DNA from: Nocardia lijiangensis NBRC 108240
Lineage (GTDB): Bacteria; Actinomycetota; Actinomycetes; Mycobacteriales; Mycobacteriaceae
DNA length: 56,068 nucleotides
Direction of reading: 5' to 3'
Assembly: GCF_001613045.1 (NCBI RefSeq)
Contig: NZ_BDBP01000072.1
Span: 1-56,068 of the forward strand
The notes under the pieces are model-generated. The model was not told the DNA's origin. It made no database searches and saw nothing but the letters and a program-made list of their open reading frames with translations. Shown here piece by piece: positions 16,977-31,194 of the stretch. The translations under genes were made by a program, and so were the position numbers. Position 1 is the stretch's first letter, and every line of letters starts with the position of its first letter.

Positions 16977-18530
16977 ATGAACTCCCAGACCACGACCGCG
17001 GCCACCACCCTCGCCGCGTCGAAAACCCGAACCGCACCGCCGCGCGCCACCGCACGCGAGTGGGCGGGTCTCTCCGTACTCGCGCTCGCCCTGCTGCTGC
17101 TGGCGGTCGACGCCACCGTTCTGGACCTGGCGGTGCCCGCCATCAGCGCCGATCTCGCGCCGACCACGCCGCAGCTGCTGTGGATCATCGACGTGTACTC
17201 GTTCGTCCTCGCCGGTCTGCTCGTGGTGATGGGCAACCTCGGCGACCGGATCGGGCGGCGCAGGCTGCTGCTCATCGGTGCGGTCGGCTTCGGCCTCGCC
17301 TCCGCCGTGGCGGCATGGGCGGTCTCGCCCGAAATGCTCATCGCGGCCCGCGTGCTGCAGGGCGTCGCCGGTGCGACGTTGATGCCCGCGACCCTCGGCC
17401 TGATCCGATCGATGTTCCTCGATCCGCGCCAGCGCACCGTCGCGATCGCGGTGTGGAGCGCGATGGCGGGCGGCGGCGCCGCGGCCGGTCCGCTGCTCGG
17501 CGGCTGGCTGCTCGAGCACTACTGGTGGGGTTCGGTGTTCCTGGTGAACCTGCCGGTCATGCTGGTGCTCGTCGCGCTCGGCCCGGTGCTGATCCCGGAA
17601 TCGCGCGACCCGAACCCGGGCCGATTCGACCTGCCGAGCGCGGCGCTGTCCATGCTGGCGCTGGTGCCCATCGTGTACGCGGTGAAGGAAGCCGCGGCGC
17701 ACGGTCCGAGCGCGGCGCTGGTCGTCGTCGGCGCGGTGGGCGTGCTCTCGGGCGTGCTGTTCGTGCGCAGGCAGCGCAGGCTGGCGCATCCGATGCTGGA
17801 TCTGAAGTTGTTCGCGCTCCCCAGGTTCCGCACCGCGGTGGTGACCAACCTGCTCGCGGTGTTCGCGCTGGCGGGTGTGCTGTTCTTCGGCTCGCAGTAT
17901 CTGCAGCTGGTGCTCGGTAAGTCGCCGTTGCAGGCCGGGCTGCTGTTGCTGCCGGGTCTGGCGGCCACCGTGGTCGCCTCGCTGGCGGCGGCCTGGCTGG
18001 TGCGGTACTACCGGCCGGGTGCGGTGCTGGCAGGTGCGCTGGTGACCGCGGCGTCCGGCGCGGTGCTGTTCCTTTGGCTCAGTCCGGATGTCGCGACCAG
18101 CACAGTGCCGTTCGTTCTCGGTTTCCTCGGCATCGGCGCGGGTGTCGGCGTGGCGCTGACGGTTTCGTCGGACCTGGTGGTCAGTTCCGCTCCCGTGGAG
18201 CGGGCCGGCGCGGCCGCGGCGGTTTCCGAGACCGCCTACGAGACGGGCATCGCCCTCGGTGTCGCGCTGCTGGGCAGCGTGGTCATGGCGATCTTCCGCA
18301 ACGGCCTCGATCTGTCCCAGGTGCCGGGCGACTCCGCGGGCGCGGCGTCCGAATCCCTCGGCGCCGCCACCGAATTCGCCCGCCAGCTGCCGGATGCCGC
18401 GGCCGAGACCTTCCTGGTCTCAGTGCACGAGGCCTTCGTCTCCGGCATCCACCTCGCCGCGATGGGCACCGCCTCGGTGCTGCTGATCGCCGCCTGGGTG
18501 GCGTTCCGGCTGCGGGCGACGCAGTCGTGA
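16977..18530 (+). CDS. MFS drug exporter, DHA2 family (14 helices)
   Basis: The 517-residue protein has 14 predicted helices, as in the QacA/SmvA/LfrA group. Motif A is GNLGDRIGRRRLLL, and the first helix carries LLAVDATVLDLAVPAI with the DHA2-typical Asp. Motif C is seen as WSAMAGGGAAAGPLLGGWLL in helix 5. The N-terminus (30 residues) is cytosolic and Thr/Ala-rich. ATG 16977 has GAGAG about 5 nt upstream. Likely role: proton-driven export of cationic drugs, dyes or antiseptics across the inner membrane, controlled by the divergent TetR protein. A terminator follows 5 bp after the stop. Confidence 0.93.
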   Translation: MNSQTTTAATTLAASKTRTAPPRATAREWAGLSVLALALLLLAVDATVLDLAVPAISADLAPTTPQLLWIIDVYSFVLAGLLVVMGNLGDRIGRRRLLLIGAVGFGLASAVAAWAVSPEMLIAARVLQGVAGATLMPATLGLIRSMFLDPRQRTVAIAVWSAMAGGGAAAGPLLGGWLLEHYWWGSVFLVNLPVMLVLVALGPVLIPESRDPNPGRFDLPSAALSMLALVPIVYAVKEAAAHGPSAALVVVGAVGVLSGVLFVRRQRRLAHPMLDLKLFALPRFRTAVVTNLLAVFALAGVLFFGSQYLQLVLGKSPLQAGLLLLPGLAATVVASLAAAWLVRYYRPGAVLAGALVTAASGAVLFLWLSPDVATSTVPFVLGFLGIGAGVGVALTVSSDLVVSSAPVERAGAAAAVSETAYETGIALGVALLGSVVMAIFRNGLDLSQVPGDSAGAASESLGAATEFARQLPDAAAETFLVSVHEAFVSGIHLAAMGTASVLLIAAWVAFRLRATQS

Positions 18531-18534
18531 TCCG

Positions 18535-18570
18535 CGAGGACTCGCACTCCGATCGGGGTGCGAGTCCTCG
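18535..18570. terminator. Terminator after the MFS exporter
   Basis: A 16-bp stem with one G-U pair (18535-18550 with 18555-18570) encloses the loop GATC. There is no long T-run; a GC-type terminator is inferred. The following 240 bp up to the cyclase gene hold no recognised feature. Confidence 0.75.
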
Positions 18571-18811
18571 TCATACCGAGTGCGGTTCGAATGTCGGCTT
18601 CGATCGATGTCGACGGCGGGGTGGCGATGACCCGAAGCTCCGGGGGGCGGGCCGCGGTGCGCACGTTCGTGTTTCGGCCTGGGCGGGCGAGGGTCGCCGG
18701 TCGCGCAGAGTGACTCGACCCTCAGCCCTGGTGGCGAGGTGGCCGGCGTGCCGCGACCGCGCGAGGGCACCCGAGTCCTCGGTCGGCCTCGACGATCAGC
18801 AGGTGTCCGGC

Positions 18812-20365
18812 TCAGCGGGGCCGGGCCAGAGTGGTCGGCGTGACGCGGCCGCGCAGGGTTACCGACTCGCCGAGTTGCCACTGTTGGACCTCGGCGGAAT
18901 CCGCTGCGGCGACGGTGGACCCGGACGCCAGCAGCAGCCCCGAATCCTGTTTGGCGAGTTCGCACAGCCTCGCCGCCTCGTTGACCGCGTCGCCGATGAC
19001 GGTGAATTCGTAGCGCTGGTGCGCACCGACATTGCCCGCGACCACCCGCCCCGCCGCCACGCCGAGACCCGCGGTGAACTCGGGGATTTCGCCGAGGCGC
19101 GCGCGGATGGCGCGGGCGCAGGCCAGGGCGGCGCCCGCCGCGTCGGACAGCGGAGTGGGGGTGCCGAAGACCGCGAGCGCCGCATCGCCCTCGAACTTGT
19201 TGAGCAGTCCACCGCAGCGCTCGACCTCGTCCACCACGATCCCGAAGAAGCGGTTCAGCAGGGCGACGGTCTCGGTGGCGGGGCGGGTCGCGGTCATCGT
19301 CGTCGAGCCGATGATGTCGATGAACAATGCCGCCGCGTCGGTTTCTATACCGCCGAGCGCGGGCTCGGCCGCCAGCGCGGCGTCCGCGACGTCCTGGCCG
19401 ACATGCCTGCCGAACAGGTCGCGGATCTGTTCGCGCTCACGCAACCCCTGCACCATGTGGTTGAAACCGCTTTGCAGCTCACCCAGTTCGGTGCCGTCGT
19501 ACACCGCGAGCCAGACGTCCAGATCGCCCTTCTCCACCTGACGCATCGCCTGGCGCACCCCGCGGATCGGCGCCACGGTGGCGGCCAGGGTCTGGGTCAT
19601 CAGCAACAGACCGAACACCAGCGTCGCGCCGCCGAGCGCCAGCACGCAGACCGCCAAGCGCTCGACGCTCACATCCGAAAGCGCCAGCGCGAGCACGGCG
19701 ATCACCATCAGCCCGGCCACCGGCACACCGGAACCGAGCACCCAGGCCAGCAGCGAGCGCCCGAAGACACCGATGCCGCGGCGGCGATGGGCGGGCGCGG
19801 CCTCCAGCACCCGCGTGGTCACCGGCCGCAGCGCGAACTCGATGATCAGATAGCTGTTCGCGCACACCACGATCGCGCTGATTCCGACGGCGAACGCGAC
19901 CTTCGCGATCAGCTCGGGTTCGGCCAGCCCGTACAGCGTCGTCAGCAGGACGAGCCCGCCGAGCCACAGCAGGCCCTGCTTCGTCACCAGCGACCGCGGC
20001 ACCCCGGCCGCGGCCGCCTGTTCGGCCTCGGTGGGGACGTGATCGAGATCGGTCGCCCAGCGCAGGGCGCGCAGTCCGCGCGTCGTGCCCCACCACATGC
20101 CGTACGCCGTCGCCAGCGCGGCGTACACGGGCGCCGCGATCACGTCGAGCAGCAGCAGGTCGCGGGTGAACACCGAGGGGCCTGGCAGCACGAACCCGGC
20201 GAGCGCGATCGAGACGACCATGCCGGTGACGTTGGCGAGCAGCAGCGGCGCCGTCAGCAGCAGCTGAATACGGAACCGTCGCATTCGCGAGGATTCCTGG
20301 GCGGATCCGAGCAGCCGCGAACCCCACGGCGCAGGCGTCCCGGTCGTCACATCACGCACCGACAT
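18812..20365 (-). CDS. Membrane-bound class III adenylate cyclase with HAMP domain
   Basis: The 517-residue protein starts with six membrane helices, followed by a HAMP linker (LAATVAPIRGVRQAMRQVEKG ... ELGELQSGFNHMVQGLREREQ, about 265-325) and a class IIIb cyclase domain. All catalytic residues are in place: metal Asp350 (FIDIIGST) and Asp394, adenine-specifying Lys390 (KFEGDA) and Asp459 (VIGDAVNEAAR), and transition-state Asn462 and Arg466. It is therefore predicted to make cAMP. The architecture is that of M. tuberculosis Rv1318c-Rv1320c and Rv3645. The ATG at 20365 has TACTCT six nt upstream and no Shine-Dalgarno, suggesting leaderless translation. It is a single-gene unit by spacing. 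Confidence 0.93.
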   Translation of the reverse strand: MSVRDVTTGTPAPWGSRLLGSAQESSRMRRFRIQLLLTAPLLLANVTGMVVSIALAGFVLPGPSVFTRDLLLLDVIAAPVYAALATAYGMWWGTTRGLRALRWATDLDHVPTEAEQAAAAGVPRSLVTKQGLLWLGGLVLLTTLYGLAEPELIAKVAFAVGISAIVVCANSYLIIEFALRPVTTRVLEAAPAHRRRGIGVFGRSLLAWVLGSGVPVAGLMVIAVLALALSDVSVERLAVCVLALGGATLVFGLLLMTQTLAATVAPIRGVRQAMRQVEKGDLDVWLAVYDGTELGELQSGFNHMVQGLREREQIRDLFGRHVGQDVADAALAAEPALGGIETDAAALFIDIIGSTTMTATRPATETVALLNRFFGIVVDEVERCGGLLNKFEGDAALAVFGTPTPLSDAAGAALACARAIRARLGEIPEFTAGLGVAAGRVVAGNVGAHQRYEFTVIGDAVNEAARLCELAKQDSGLLLASGSTVAAADSAEVQQWQLGESVTLRGRVTPTTLARPR

Positions 20366-20518
20366 GGGTGCAGAGTAGATCGCCGGGCGTGAACCCATCG
20401 GAGAAGTTCACGATGGCTGGGTGTCGCCCCAACCACAGCTCGGCGTTTTTCGGAATTCGGCACGAACCGCCTCGATGGCCGCGCAGTCTCGATCACCGCC
20501 CGGCCGAGGGCCGCTCGC

Positions 20519-22309
20519 TCAGCGGCCTGGCGGGAGTTCCCGGCGGCCGTGGCCCGGCAGCTCCCGCTGTTCGCGGGCGGCCAGCTCGTCACGGTGCTCG
20601 GCGGGCGGCAGACCGTACCCCTGCGGCCCGTAGCCCTGCGGCAGCGCGGAGTACCGCGGATCGTGCGCCGCCGGGTACTGGGCGTCGACAACGGTCGAGG
20701 CGACGCGGTGCGCGTGCAAGGCCTCCGGCGAACCGGGCGGCAGCTGATAACCGACCGGCGGGGCGACGGCGTACGGCTGGGCTTGGGCGTGCGAATCCTG
20801 CGAGTCCACCGTCACTTTCCTGGTGCGGCGCAGCGTGAAGGTGATCTCCTCCACCTCTTCGAAGGCCTGTCGCGCCGTGCGCAGCGGGTGCGTCGCGGTG
20901 TCGATGGCGTTGGCGACGAACGAAGGCACCAGCGGGCGGATCAAGCGCGCGGCGGTGTCGGTGAACGGCACCGTGCCGATGATCGGCAGCTCCAGCCCGC
21001 CGGCGCCCTTGGGCTCGGCGGGCCTCGGCGCGGCCGGGACGAGCGCGCCCGGGCCCGAGGTCGGCGTCAGCGCGCCCGCGCTGACGGTCGCGGGCAGGTT
21101 CGGTGTCACGATCCCGTCCTGAGACACAGGGCTGTCCTTTCGATCGGCAGCCGGTGCGGCTGGTAGTTCGTGGTGCCTCGGCTTGTCCAGGCCGCGCGGT
21201 TCGGTGATGCCGATCTCCAGCCCGCCGATGGCCGCGATGATGCGGGTGCGCTGGCGCTCCCTGTCGATGGCGGTGTCGGCCTCCACGGCGAGCCGGGCGG
21301 CGGTGAGCTGCTGTTCGGCGCGCAGATGCTCGGCCTCCGCGCGCACCTCGGCGCGCTTGACCGCGATCGCCGCCTCCGCCTCGCGTTCGGCGCGGTCCAC
21401 CACGGCGCGAGCGGCGACGTGCCGGTCGAACGAGGTCTCCCCGCGCCACCAGCGCAACAGCAGCGGCAACAGGGCGAGCAGCACGAAGGCGACCAGGGTC
21501 GCCAGCCGCAGCAGCAGCGCGCCGCCCGCCGCCGAGGTGTGGTCGTTCATCGCCACCCAGCGCGCGCCGAGCCCCCGATCACCGTCCGTGAAGGCGGCGG
21601 ATCGAGCTGCGGCCGTTGCCCTTTCGGCCTCGGTCAGGCGCTGGTCCAGTGCCGCCGCCCGGTCCTGGGCCGCGGTGAGCCGGGCGCGGGCGTCGTCGAG
21701 CATCTCGTTGGCGGTCTGAGATTCGGGTCCCCGGCCGGGCACGCCGGTGATCCGGGTCTGCGGGCATTCCGGGGTCGGGTTGAACTCGCACCGCGCGATC
21801 ACCAGCGCGCGGTCGATATCGGCCTGCGCGGCCGCGATGGTCTGATCCAGCGCCGTGCGGTCGGCGCGCGCCCGGTCCAGGTCGGCGCGGGCGGCGGCCA
21901 CCGCGGGGGCGGATTCGACGGCGGCGTGGGACTTTTCATCGAGGACCCGGTCCACCGAACCGCCGAACAGGGCCGTGCTCGCCAGCTCGGCCAGCAGCAC
22001 ACCCGCGAGGACGGCCACCGCGACGCGGCCTGCCAGCCCGAGCCGGTCGGGCATACGACCGGGCCGCGCGGTGGCCAGCGCACGCCCGACGGTGCCTGCG
22101 ATCAGTGCGACGATCAGCGCGATCGGCACGATGGCGAACAGGGGCCAGCCGTCGGTCACGGCCAGCGCCAAGGTCGTCACGACACCCGCTACCAGGGCGA
22201 ACAGCGCGACGGCCGCACCGGTGACGGCATAGTCCGCGCGTTCGTGGCGCTCGGTGAGTTCACCCGTCTGACCTCCGCCGAGCCAGGTGAACAAGCCGGT
22301 GACGGTCAT
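20519..22309 (-). CDS. DUF4407 membrane protein with long coiled-coil segments
   Basis: The 596-residue protein has two to three N-terminal helices (residues 28-130), then an Ala/Arg/Asp-rich helical region (AAARADLDRARADRTALDQTIAAAQADIDRA, with further heptad-like stretch at 215-250), another helix near 275-290 (LLLRLATLVAFVLLALLPLLL) and a second charged helix (AEREAEAAIAVKRAEVRAEAEHLRAEQQ). This is the DUF4407 layout. The C-terminal 200 residues are low complexity, ending in Tyr/Gly/Gln/Pro-rich sequence. The two cysteines in CEFNPTPECP suggest an exported loop. Function is unknown. The ATG follows no strong Shine-Dalgarno; the gene is divergent from the chorismate mutase. Confidence 0.82.
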   Translation of the reverse strand: MTVTGLFTWLGGGQTGELTERHERADYAVTGAAVALFALVAGVVTTLALAVTDGWPLFAIVPIALIVALIAGTVGRALATARPGRMPDRLGLAGRVAVAVLAGVLLAELASTALFGGSVDRVLDEKSHAAVESAPAVAAARADLDRARADRTALDQTIAAAQADIDRALVIARCEFNPTPECPQTRITGVPGRGPESQTANEMLDDARARLTAAQDRAAALDQRLTEAERATAAARSAAFTDGDRGLGARWVAMNDHTSAAGGALLLRLATLVAFVLLALLPLLLRWWRGETSFDRHVAARAVVDRAEREAEAAIAVKRAEVRAEAEHLRAEQQLTAARLAVEADTAIDRERQRTRIIAAIGGLEIGITEPRGLDKPRHHELPAAPAADRKDSPVSQDGIVTPNLPATVSAGALTPTSGPGALVPAAPRPAEPKGAGGLELPIIGTVPFTDTAARLIRPLVPSFVANAIDTATHPLRTARQAFEEVEEITFTLRRTRKVTVDSQDSHAQAQPYAVAPPVGYQLPPGSPEALHAHRVASTVVDAQYPAAHDPRYSALPQGYGPQGYGLPPAEHRDELAAREQRELPGHGRRELPPGR

Positions 22310-22492
22310 GGGATCTCACATCCTCTACGTCCCAGTCATTTGGCAGCTTGGCGAAACTGTCACAGATTCGTTGTCCCAGCGTGACAGGGATGGGCCCGAC
22401 ACACCGAGTACGGCCCAGTGGATGTGGCAAGGCTCACAGCACGAGCGCCTAACCTGACAGGGTGATTCGTTGTCGGGCGAACAGGCGGGAGC

Positions 22493-23068
22493 ATGCGCGC
22501 ACTTGCGGTGGCACTGCTGTCGGCGGCGCTGCTCGTGTGGGCCGCGGGTAGCGCTCGGCCGGTTCCCGGCGAGCCGGTGGACACCTCGCTCGACCGGCTC
22601 GTCGTCCTGATCGCTCACCGCCTCGACACCGCCGACACCGTCGCCGCCGCCAAATGGGCCGACGCCGCGCGCGACGGATCGGCACCGACCATCGACGACC
22701 CGGAGCGCGAGGCGGCGGTCTACGACGCGATGGCGCGCCTCGGCGCCGCCCATGGCCTGCCCGAAAACTGGGTCAGGCGGGTGTTTTTCGGCCAGATCGA
22801 GGCCAGCAAGACGGTGCAGTACGGACTGATCGCGCGCTGGCGGTTCGACCCGGCCTCGGCTCCGGCCGCGCCACCGGATCTGACGGATGTGCGTCCGACC
22901 ATCGATCGGCTGAACGCGGCGATCGTGGATCAGCTGGCCGAGCACCGTGCCGAACTCACCGCGCCGGACTGCATGGAACGGTTGGCGCACGGTGTATTCG
23001 CCCAGCTCGTGGCCCTGGACCCGCTGCACCAGCTGGCGCTGATCCGGGCCGCGTCGGCGCTGTGTTGA
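22493..23068 (+). CDS. Secreted chorismate mutase (AroQ-gamma class)
   Basis: The 191-residue protein has a short signal peptide (residues 1-20, ending AAGSARP) and an all-helical mutase related to M. tuberculosis Rv1885c. Recognisable features are the active-site segment LIAHRLDTADTVAAAKW with Arg and Lys, the VRRVFFGQIEASKTVQY helix, the family hallmark PPDLTDVRPTIDRLN, and two cysteines (DCMERL and the C-terminal Cys) that in the relative form a disulfide. It converts chorismate to prephenate outside the cytosol, whose physiological purpose is still debated. Unlike the relative, it ends directly after the last Cys. The ATG is preceded by GGCGGGAGC. It is transcribed away from the DUF4407 gene. 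Confidence 0.9.
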   Translation: MRALAVALLSAALLVWAAGSARPVPGEPVDTSLDRLVVLIAHRLDTADTVAAAKWADAARDGSAPTIDDPEREAAVYDAMARLGAAHGLPENWVRRVFFGQIEASKTVQYGLIARWRFDPASAPAAPPDLTDVRPTIDRLNAAIVDQLAEHRAELTAPDCMERLAHGVFAQLVALDPLHQLALIRAASALC

Positions 23069-23444
23069 TCTGCGCGCCTCGCGCGGTGCCGATCCACGCC
23101 GCAGACTGCTCCGCGCGATGTGTGCAACACCACTGATCTTGTTTGCTGAAAATGTGCTGAAAAGCACATGGGACAAAAGAACCCGGACGGTCGGATACGT
23201 TCTGAGGCTTGTCACACCCCTGTCGTAAATATCTCATCAAGGCCGTCGGCGAGTTAGCCGTGGCACAAGTGGTTTGCCGTTCTCCGGGTAGGGGAAACCC
23301 TCTTCGATGCAGGTGAGCGCCTGTTCTCGGGGCTCGAAGGCCTCGTCGGGCGGTCTCGCGGTGGTTTGTCGCCGCTGCTCGGCACCGAGTGCCGGGGGAT
23401 CGATCCAGGTCCATTCGCTGCTTTACACTGGACGACGCGCACAC
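23069..23444. other. Gene-free region after the chorismate mutase
   Basis: No gene is apparent. The region is relatively AT-rich around 23140-23260. It contains a perfect small hairpin ATGTGCT-GAAA-AGCACAT (23153-23170) with a GNRA-type loop. A plausible -10 element TACACT at 23424-23429 would start a transcript about 23436, making everything to 23819 an mRNA leader of gltB. Confidence 0.45.
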
Positions 23445-23498
23445 GTGGAGGACCGATTGGAAGAAGCCCAGCTTAACCAGGTTATTAGTGCTACCTAA
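23445..23498 (+). CDS. Candidate 17-codon leader peptide upstream of gltB
   Basis: A short frame starts with GTG and ends with TAA, coding for V-EDRLEEAQLNQVISAT. An alternative start is the internal TTG at 23457, which has GGAGG 5 nt upstream. Six of 17 residues are Glu, Gln or Asn, notable in front of glutamate synthase, whose substrate and product are glutamine and glutamate. The second half of the frame (23466-23482) can pair with the sequence around and after its stop (23493-23509), so ribosome position could alter the fold. This is a hypothesis from sequence only; the frame might be chance. Confidence 0.35.
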   Translation: MEDRLEEAQLNQVISAT

Positions 23499-23819
23499 GT
23501 TGGTTGGGCCCCGGACCTGACTTATCGTTTGCTCTTACGCCGAACACAAAAGGGCTCGGCAACATCGCCCGCTCGGGCTCACCAAGTAGGTGCCCAGAGT
23601 AGCGGGCGAGCACCCGCACGGAGGTAAGGAACACGTAAGTGTTCCGTTACCGACTAGCACCCACTACGTACCGATCGCGGGTGGACAACTGGAGACGTGA
23701 CTGCACGCCGGAAGACCATCAGCGCGGCTGGATTCCGGAACGTGCGGGCGCAGTCTTGACGGAGGCGTTCGACGAAAGGCCGTTTTTTCTTCGAAGGCCA
23801 CTTTCTTGAAGGCAGAGGC
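23499..23819 (+). promoter_or_regulatory. Structured 5' leader of gltBD
   Basis: This 320-bp stretch holds no gene. It has a strong hairpin at 23623-23651 (GGTAA-GGAACAC / GTGTTCC-G-TTACC, loop GTAA, one bulge), several shorter GC stems around 23555-23615, and a T6 run at 23783-23788 about 30 nt before gltB. I compared it by eye with T-box, TPP, cobalamin, glycine, ydaO and SAM-IV motifs and found no match. It may be a regulatory leader of unknown class. Confidence 0.45.
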
Positions 23820-28458
<4,639 letters not shown>

Positions 28459-28466
<8 letters not shown>

Positions 28467-29928
28467 CCCACAAGGATTTTTGAAGCACACCTCGCGGGAA
28501 CTGCCCAAGCGGCGTCCGGTTCCGCTGCGCCTGATGGACTGGAAAGAGGTCTACGAGGAGAAGTTCTCCCACGACACTCTGAAGACCCAGGCCAGCCGGT
28601 GCATGGACTGCGGTATCCCGTTCTGTCACAACGGCTGTCCGCTCGGGAACCTGATTCCCGAGTGGAACGACCTGGTGTACAAGGGCCAGTGGCGGGAGGG
28701 CATCGACCGCCTGCACGCGACCAACAACTTCCCGGAGTTCACCGGTCGGCTGTGCCCGGCGCCGTGTGAGGCGTCCTGCGTCCTCGGTATCAACCAGGAC
28801 CCGGTGACGATCAAGCAGGTCGAGGTCGAGCTCATCGAGAACGCCTTCGACGAGGGCTGGGTGACCCCGGTCTACCCGACCCGCATCACCGGCAAGAAGG
28901 TCGCCGTCGTCGGTTCGGGCCCGGCCGGTCTGGCCGCCGCCCAGCAGCTGACCCGCGCAGGCCACACGGTGACCGTGTTCGAGCGCGCCGATCGCATCGG
29001 CGGCCTGCTGCGCTACGGCATCCCGGAATTCAAGATGGAGAAGCGCTTCATCGACCGCCGTCTCGCGCAGATGGAGGCCGAGGGCACCATCTTCAAGACC
29101 GGCGTGAACGTGGGCGTCGACATCACCGCCGACGAGCTGCGCGAGCGGTACGACGCGGTCGTGCTCGCCGGTGGCGCCACCCTGGCCCGCGACCTGCCGA
29201 TTCCGGGTCGTGAGCTGGACGGCATCCACCAGGCGATGGAGTTCCTGCCCTGGTCCAACCGGGTGCAGCTGGGCGACGACGTCACCGACGCCGAAGGCCT
29301 GCCGCCGATCCACGCCAGGGGCAAGAAGGTCGTCATCATCGGTGGCGGCGACACCGGCGCGGACTGCCTCGGCACCTCGCACCGTCAGGGCGCGGAGTCG
29401 GTGCACCAGTTCGAGATCATGCCGCGTCCGCCGGAGGAGCGTGCCGCTTCCACCCCGTGGCCGACCTACCCGCTGATGTACCGGGTGTCCTCGGCCCACG
29501 AAGAGGGCGGCGAGCGGGTGTTCTCCGTGAACACCGAACGCTTCGTCGGCAAGGACGGCAAGGTGACCGGCCTGGAGGCGCACGAGGTCAAGATGGTCAA
29601 TGGCCGCTTCGAGAAGGTCGACGGCACCGACTTCACCCTCGAGGCCGATCTGGTGCTGCTGGCCATGGGCTTCGTCGGACCCGAGAAGCCGGGCCTGCTC
29701 ACCGATCTCGGTGTCGGCTACGACCAGCGCGGCAACGTCCAGCGCGACAAGAACTGGGCCACCAACATTCCCGGCGTCTTCGTCGCCGGTGACATCGGCC
29801 GTGGCCAGTCGCTGATCGTCTGGGCCATCGCCGAGGGCCGTGCCGCGGCCGCCGCGGTCGACCAGTTCCTCGAGGGCGAGACGGCGCTGCCCGCGCCGGT
29901 CACCCCGACGATGGTCGCCCAGCGCTGA
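28459..29928 (+). CDS. gltD: Glutamate synthase (NADPH), small subunit
   Basis: The 489-residue protein carries the N-terminal ferredoxin-like region with cysteine clusters CMDCGIPFCHNGCP and CPAPCEASC for two 4Fe-4S centres, an FAD Rossmann motif VAVVGSGPAGLAAAQQL near residue 150, and an NADPH motif VVIIGGGDTGADCLG near residue 295. It passes electrons from NADPH to GltB. The GTG start lies within the gltB end, with GGAGG 6 nt upstream, so the two subunits are translationally coupled. A strong terminator follows 24 bp after the stop. Confidence 0.98.
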
Positions 29929-29951
29929 GTCGCTCCTAGCGCGAACGCGAG

Positions 29952-29992
29952 GCGCCCGTGGACAACTCGTCCACGGGCGCTTTCGTGTGTTT
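29952..29992 (+). terminator. Terminator of gltBD
   Basis: A perfect 12-bp stem (GCGCCCGTGGAC / GTCCACGGGCGC) with a 5-nt loop is followed by TTTCGTGTGTTT. Confidence 0.92.
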
Positions 29993-30232
29993 GCTCGCTG
30001 TCGGAAATCGGACATAACCGTGGCCCGAATGGCGTGTGGGGCTCGCTGGCCCTATTGTGATCTTGGCGTGCGGCGGGCCTATGGGATGTGGGGTCGTTGT
30101 GCACGTCATGTCGACGGATGACACGAGTTAGCCGCGTGTGCACTGGAACGACATGCGTCGGATTCAGTATGTGAGTGGCAACTCGTCGGGGAGCGCCCCA
30201 CCACAACCGGGGCCAGGTTGAACTGGAGCAGT

Positions 30233-31129
30233 ATGCAGTTGAAGAAGCTTGTCGCGGCCCTCGGTGCGTCCGCGGCGATTGCGTCCGGCTTGATGATCGG
30301 CAGTGGGACCGCCGCGGCGGACAACTGCCCAAGCCTCTACGTGGTGGCCATCCCCGGCACGTGGGAGACCGGTCACGACAAGAAGCCGCAGCCGGGCATG
30401 CTGGCCGGCGTCACCCGTGGCCTGCCGGGCTCGGTCGACGTCGACTACGTGACTTACGCCGCGACCGCCTTCCCTTGGGAGGGTGAGGTTTACGGCAACT
30501 CGAAGAAAGAGGCGGTCAGCTCCGCGCGCGGGCTGATCGGCGACATGGCCCAGCGTTGCGGCGGCACGCAGATCGCGCTGGTCGGGTACAGCCAGGGCGC
30601 GGATGCCGCGGGTGATCTCGCGGCCGAGATCGGCACCGGTCTCGGCGTGGTCGCGCCCGATCGTGTCGCGGGCGTCGGCCTGATCTCCGATCCTCGCCGC
30701 TCGCCGACCGACATCCAGGTCGGCCCGGTGGCGCACGGCGCGGGCGCGGGCGGTCCCCGTGTGGGCGGCTTCGGCTGGCTCAGCGACCGCACCCGCACCA
30801 TCTGCGCGGTCGACGACCTGTACTGCGCCACCGCGACCGACGACTTCGTCACCCGTTTCGCCGGTTTCCTCGCTCAGAGCTCGGACGCCAACCCCGCCAA
30901 CATCTGGCGCTACCAGCTCGAGGCGGGCGCGATCATCAACGATCTGATGGCCTTCGGCGGCGTGCCGATCCTGCAGTCGCAGCTCACCGACGCGGCGAAC
31001 CAGCAGCGCGCCAAGGACCTGGAGCGCTTCTACCGCTCGCAGGCGCACACCGTGTACGGCAACTACTCGGTCGGCGGCGGTCAGACCGCTGTCACCTGGA
31101 TGCACAACTGGATCGCGGGCATGGCCTGA
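30233..31129 (+). CDS. Secreted cutinase-family serine esterase
   Basis: The 298-residue protein has a signal peptide (QLKKLVAALGASAAIASGLMIGSGTAAA, cut near residue 30). The alpha/beta hydrolase core shows the nucleophile elbow GYSQGA, the catalytic Asp in AVDDLYC, which is framed by two Cys as in cutinases, and His in QAHTVYGNY. Cutinase-like proteins of mycolate bacteria act as esterases, lipases or phospholipases outside the cell. ATG 30233 is chosen for its GGAG 4 nt upstream and clean signal peptide; the in-frame ATG at 30218 is less likely. The about 300 bp after the gltBD terminator hold its promoter but no other gene. Confidence 0.92.
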   Translation: MQLKKLVAALGASAAIASGLMIGSGTAAADNCPSLYVVAIPGTWETGHDKKPQPGMLAGVTRGLPGSVDVDYVTYAATAFPWEGEVYGNSKKEAVSSARGLIGDMAQRCGGTQIALVGYSQGADAAGDLAAEIGTGLGVVAPDRVAGVGLISDPRRSPTDIQVGPVAHGAGAGGPRVGGFGWLSDRTRTICAVDDLYCATATDDFVTRFAGFLAQSSDANPANIWRYQLEAGAIINDLMAFGGVPILQSQLTDAANQQRAKDLERFYRSQAHTVYGNYSVGGGQTAVTWMHNWIAGMA

Positions 31130-31148
31130 TCGGGTCCGTGGACACATC

Positions 31149-31182
31149 GAAGGCCACCTTCCCCGTGCGGGAGGTGGCCTTC
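31149..31182. terminator. Bidirectional terminator between cutinase and small secreted protein
   Basis: An 11-bp stem GAAGGCCACCT / AGGTGGCCTTC, with further CCC/GGG pairs inside, lies between the convergent genes. Confidence 0.8.
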
Positions 31183-31194
31183 GTCGTTGCCGGA

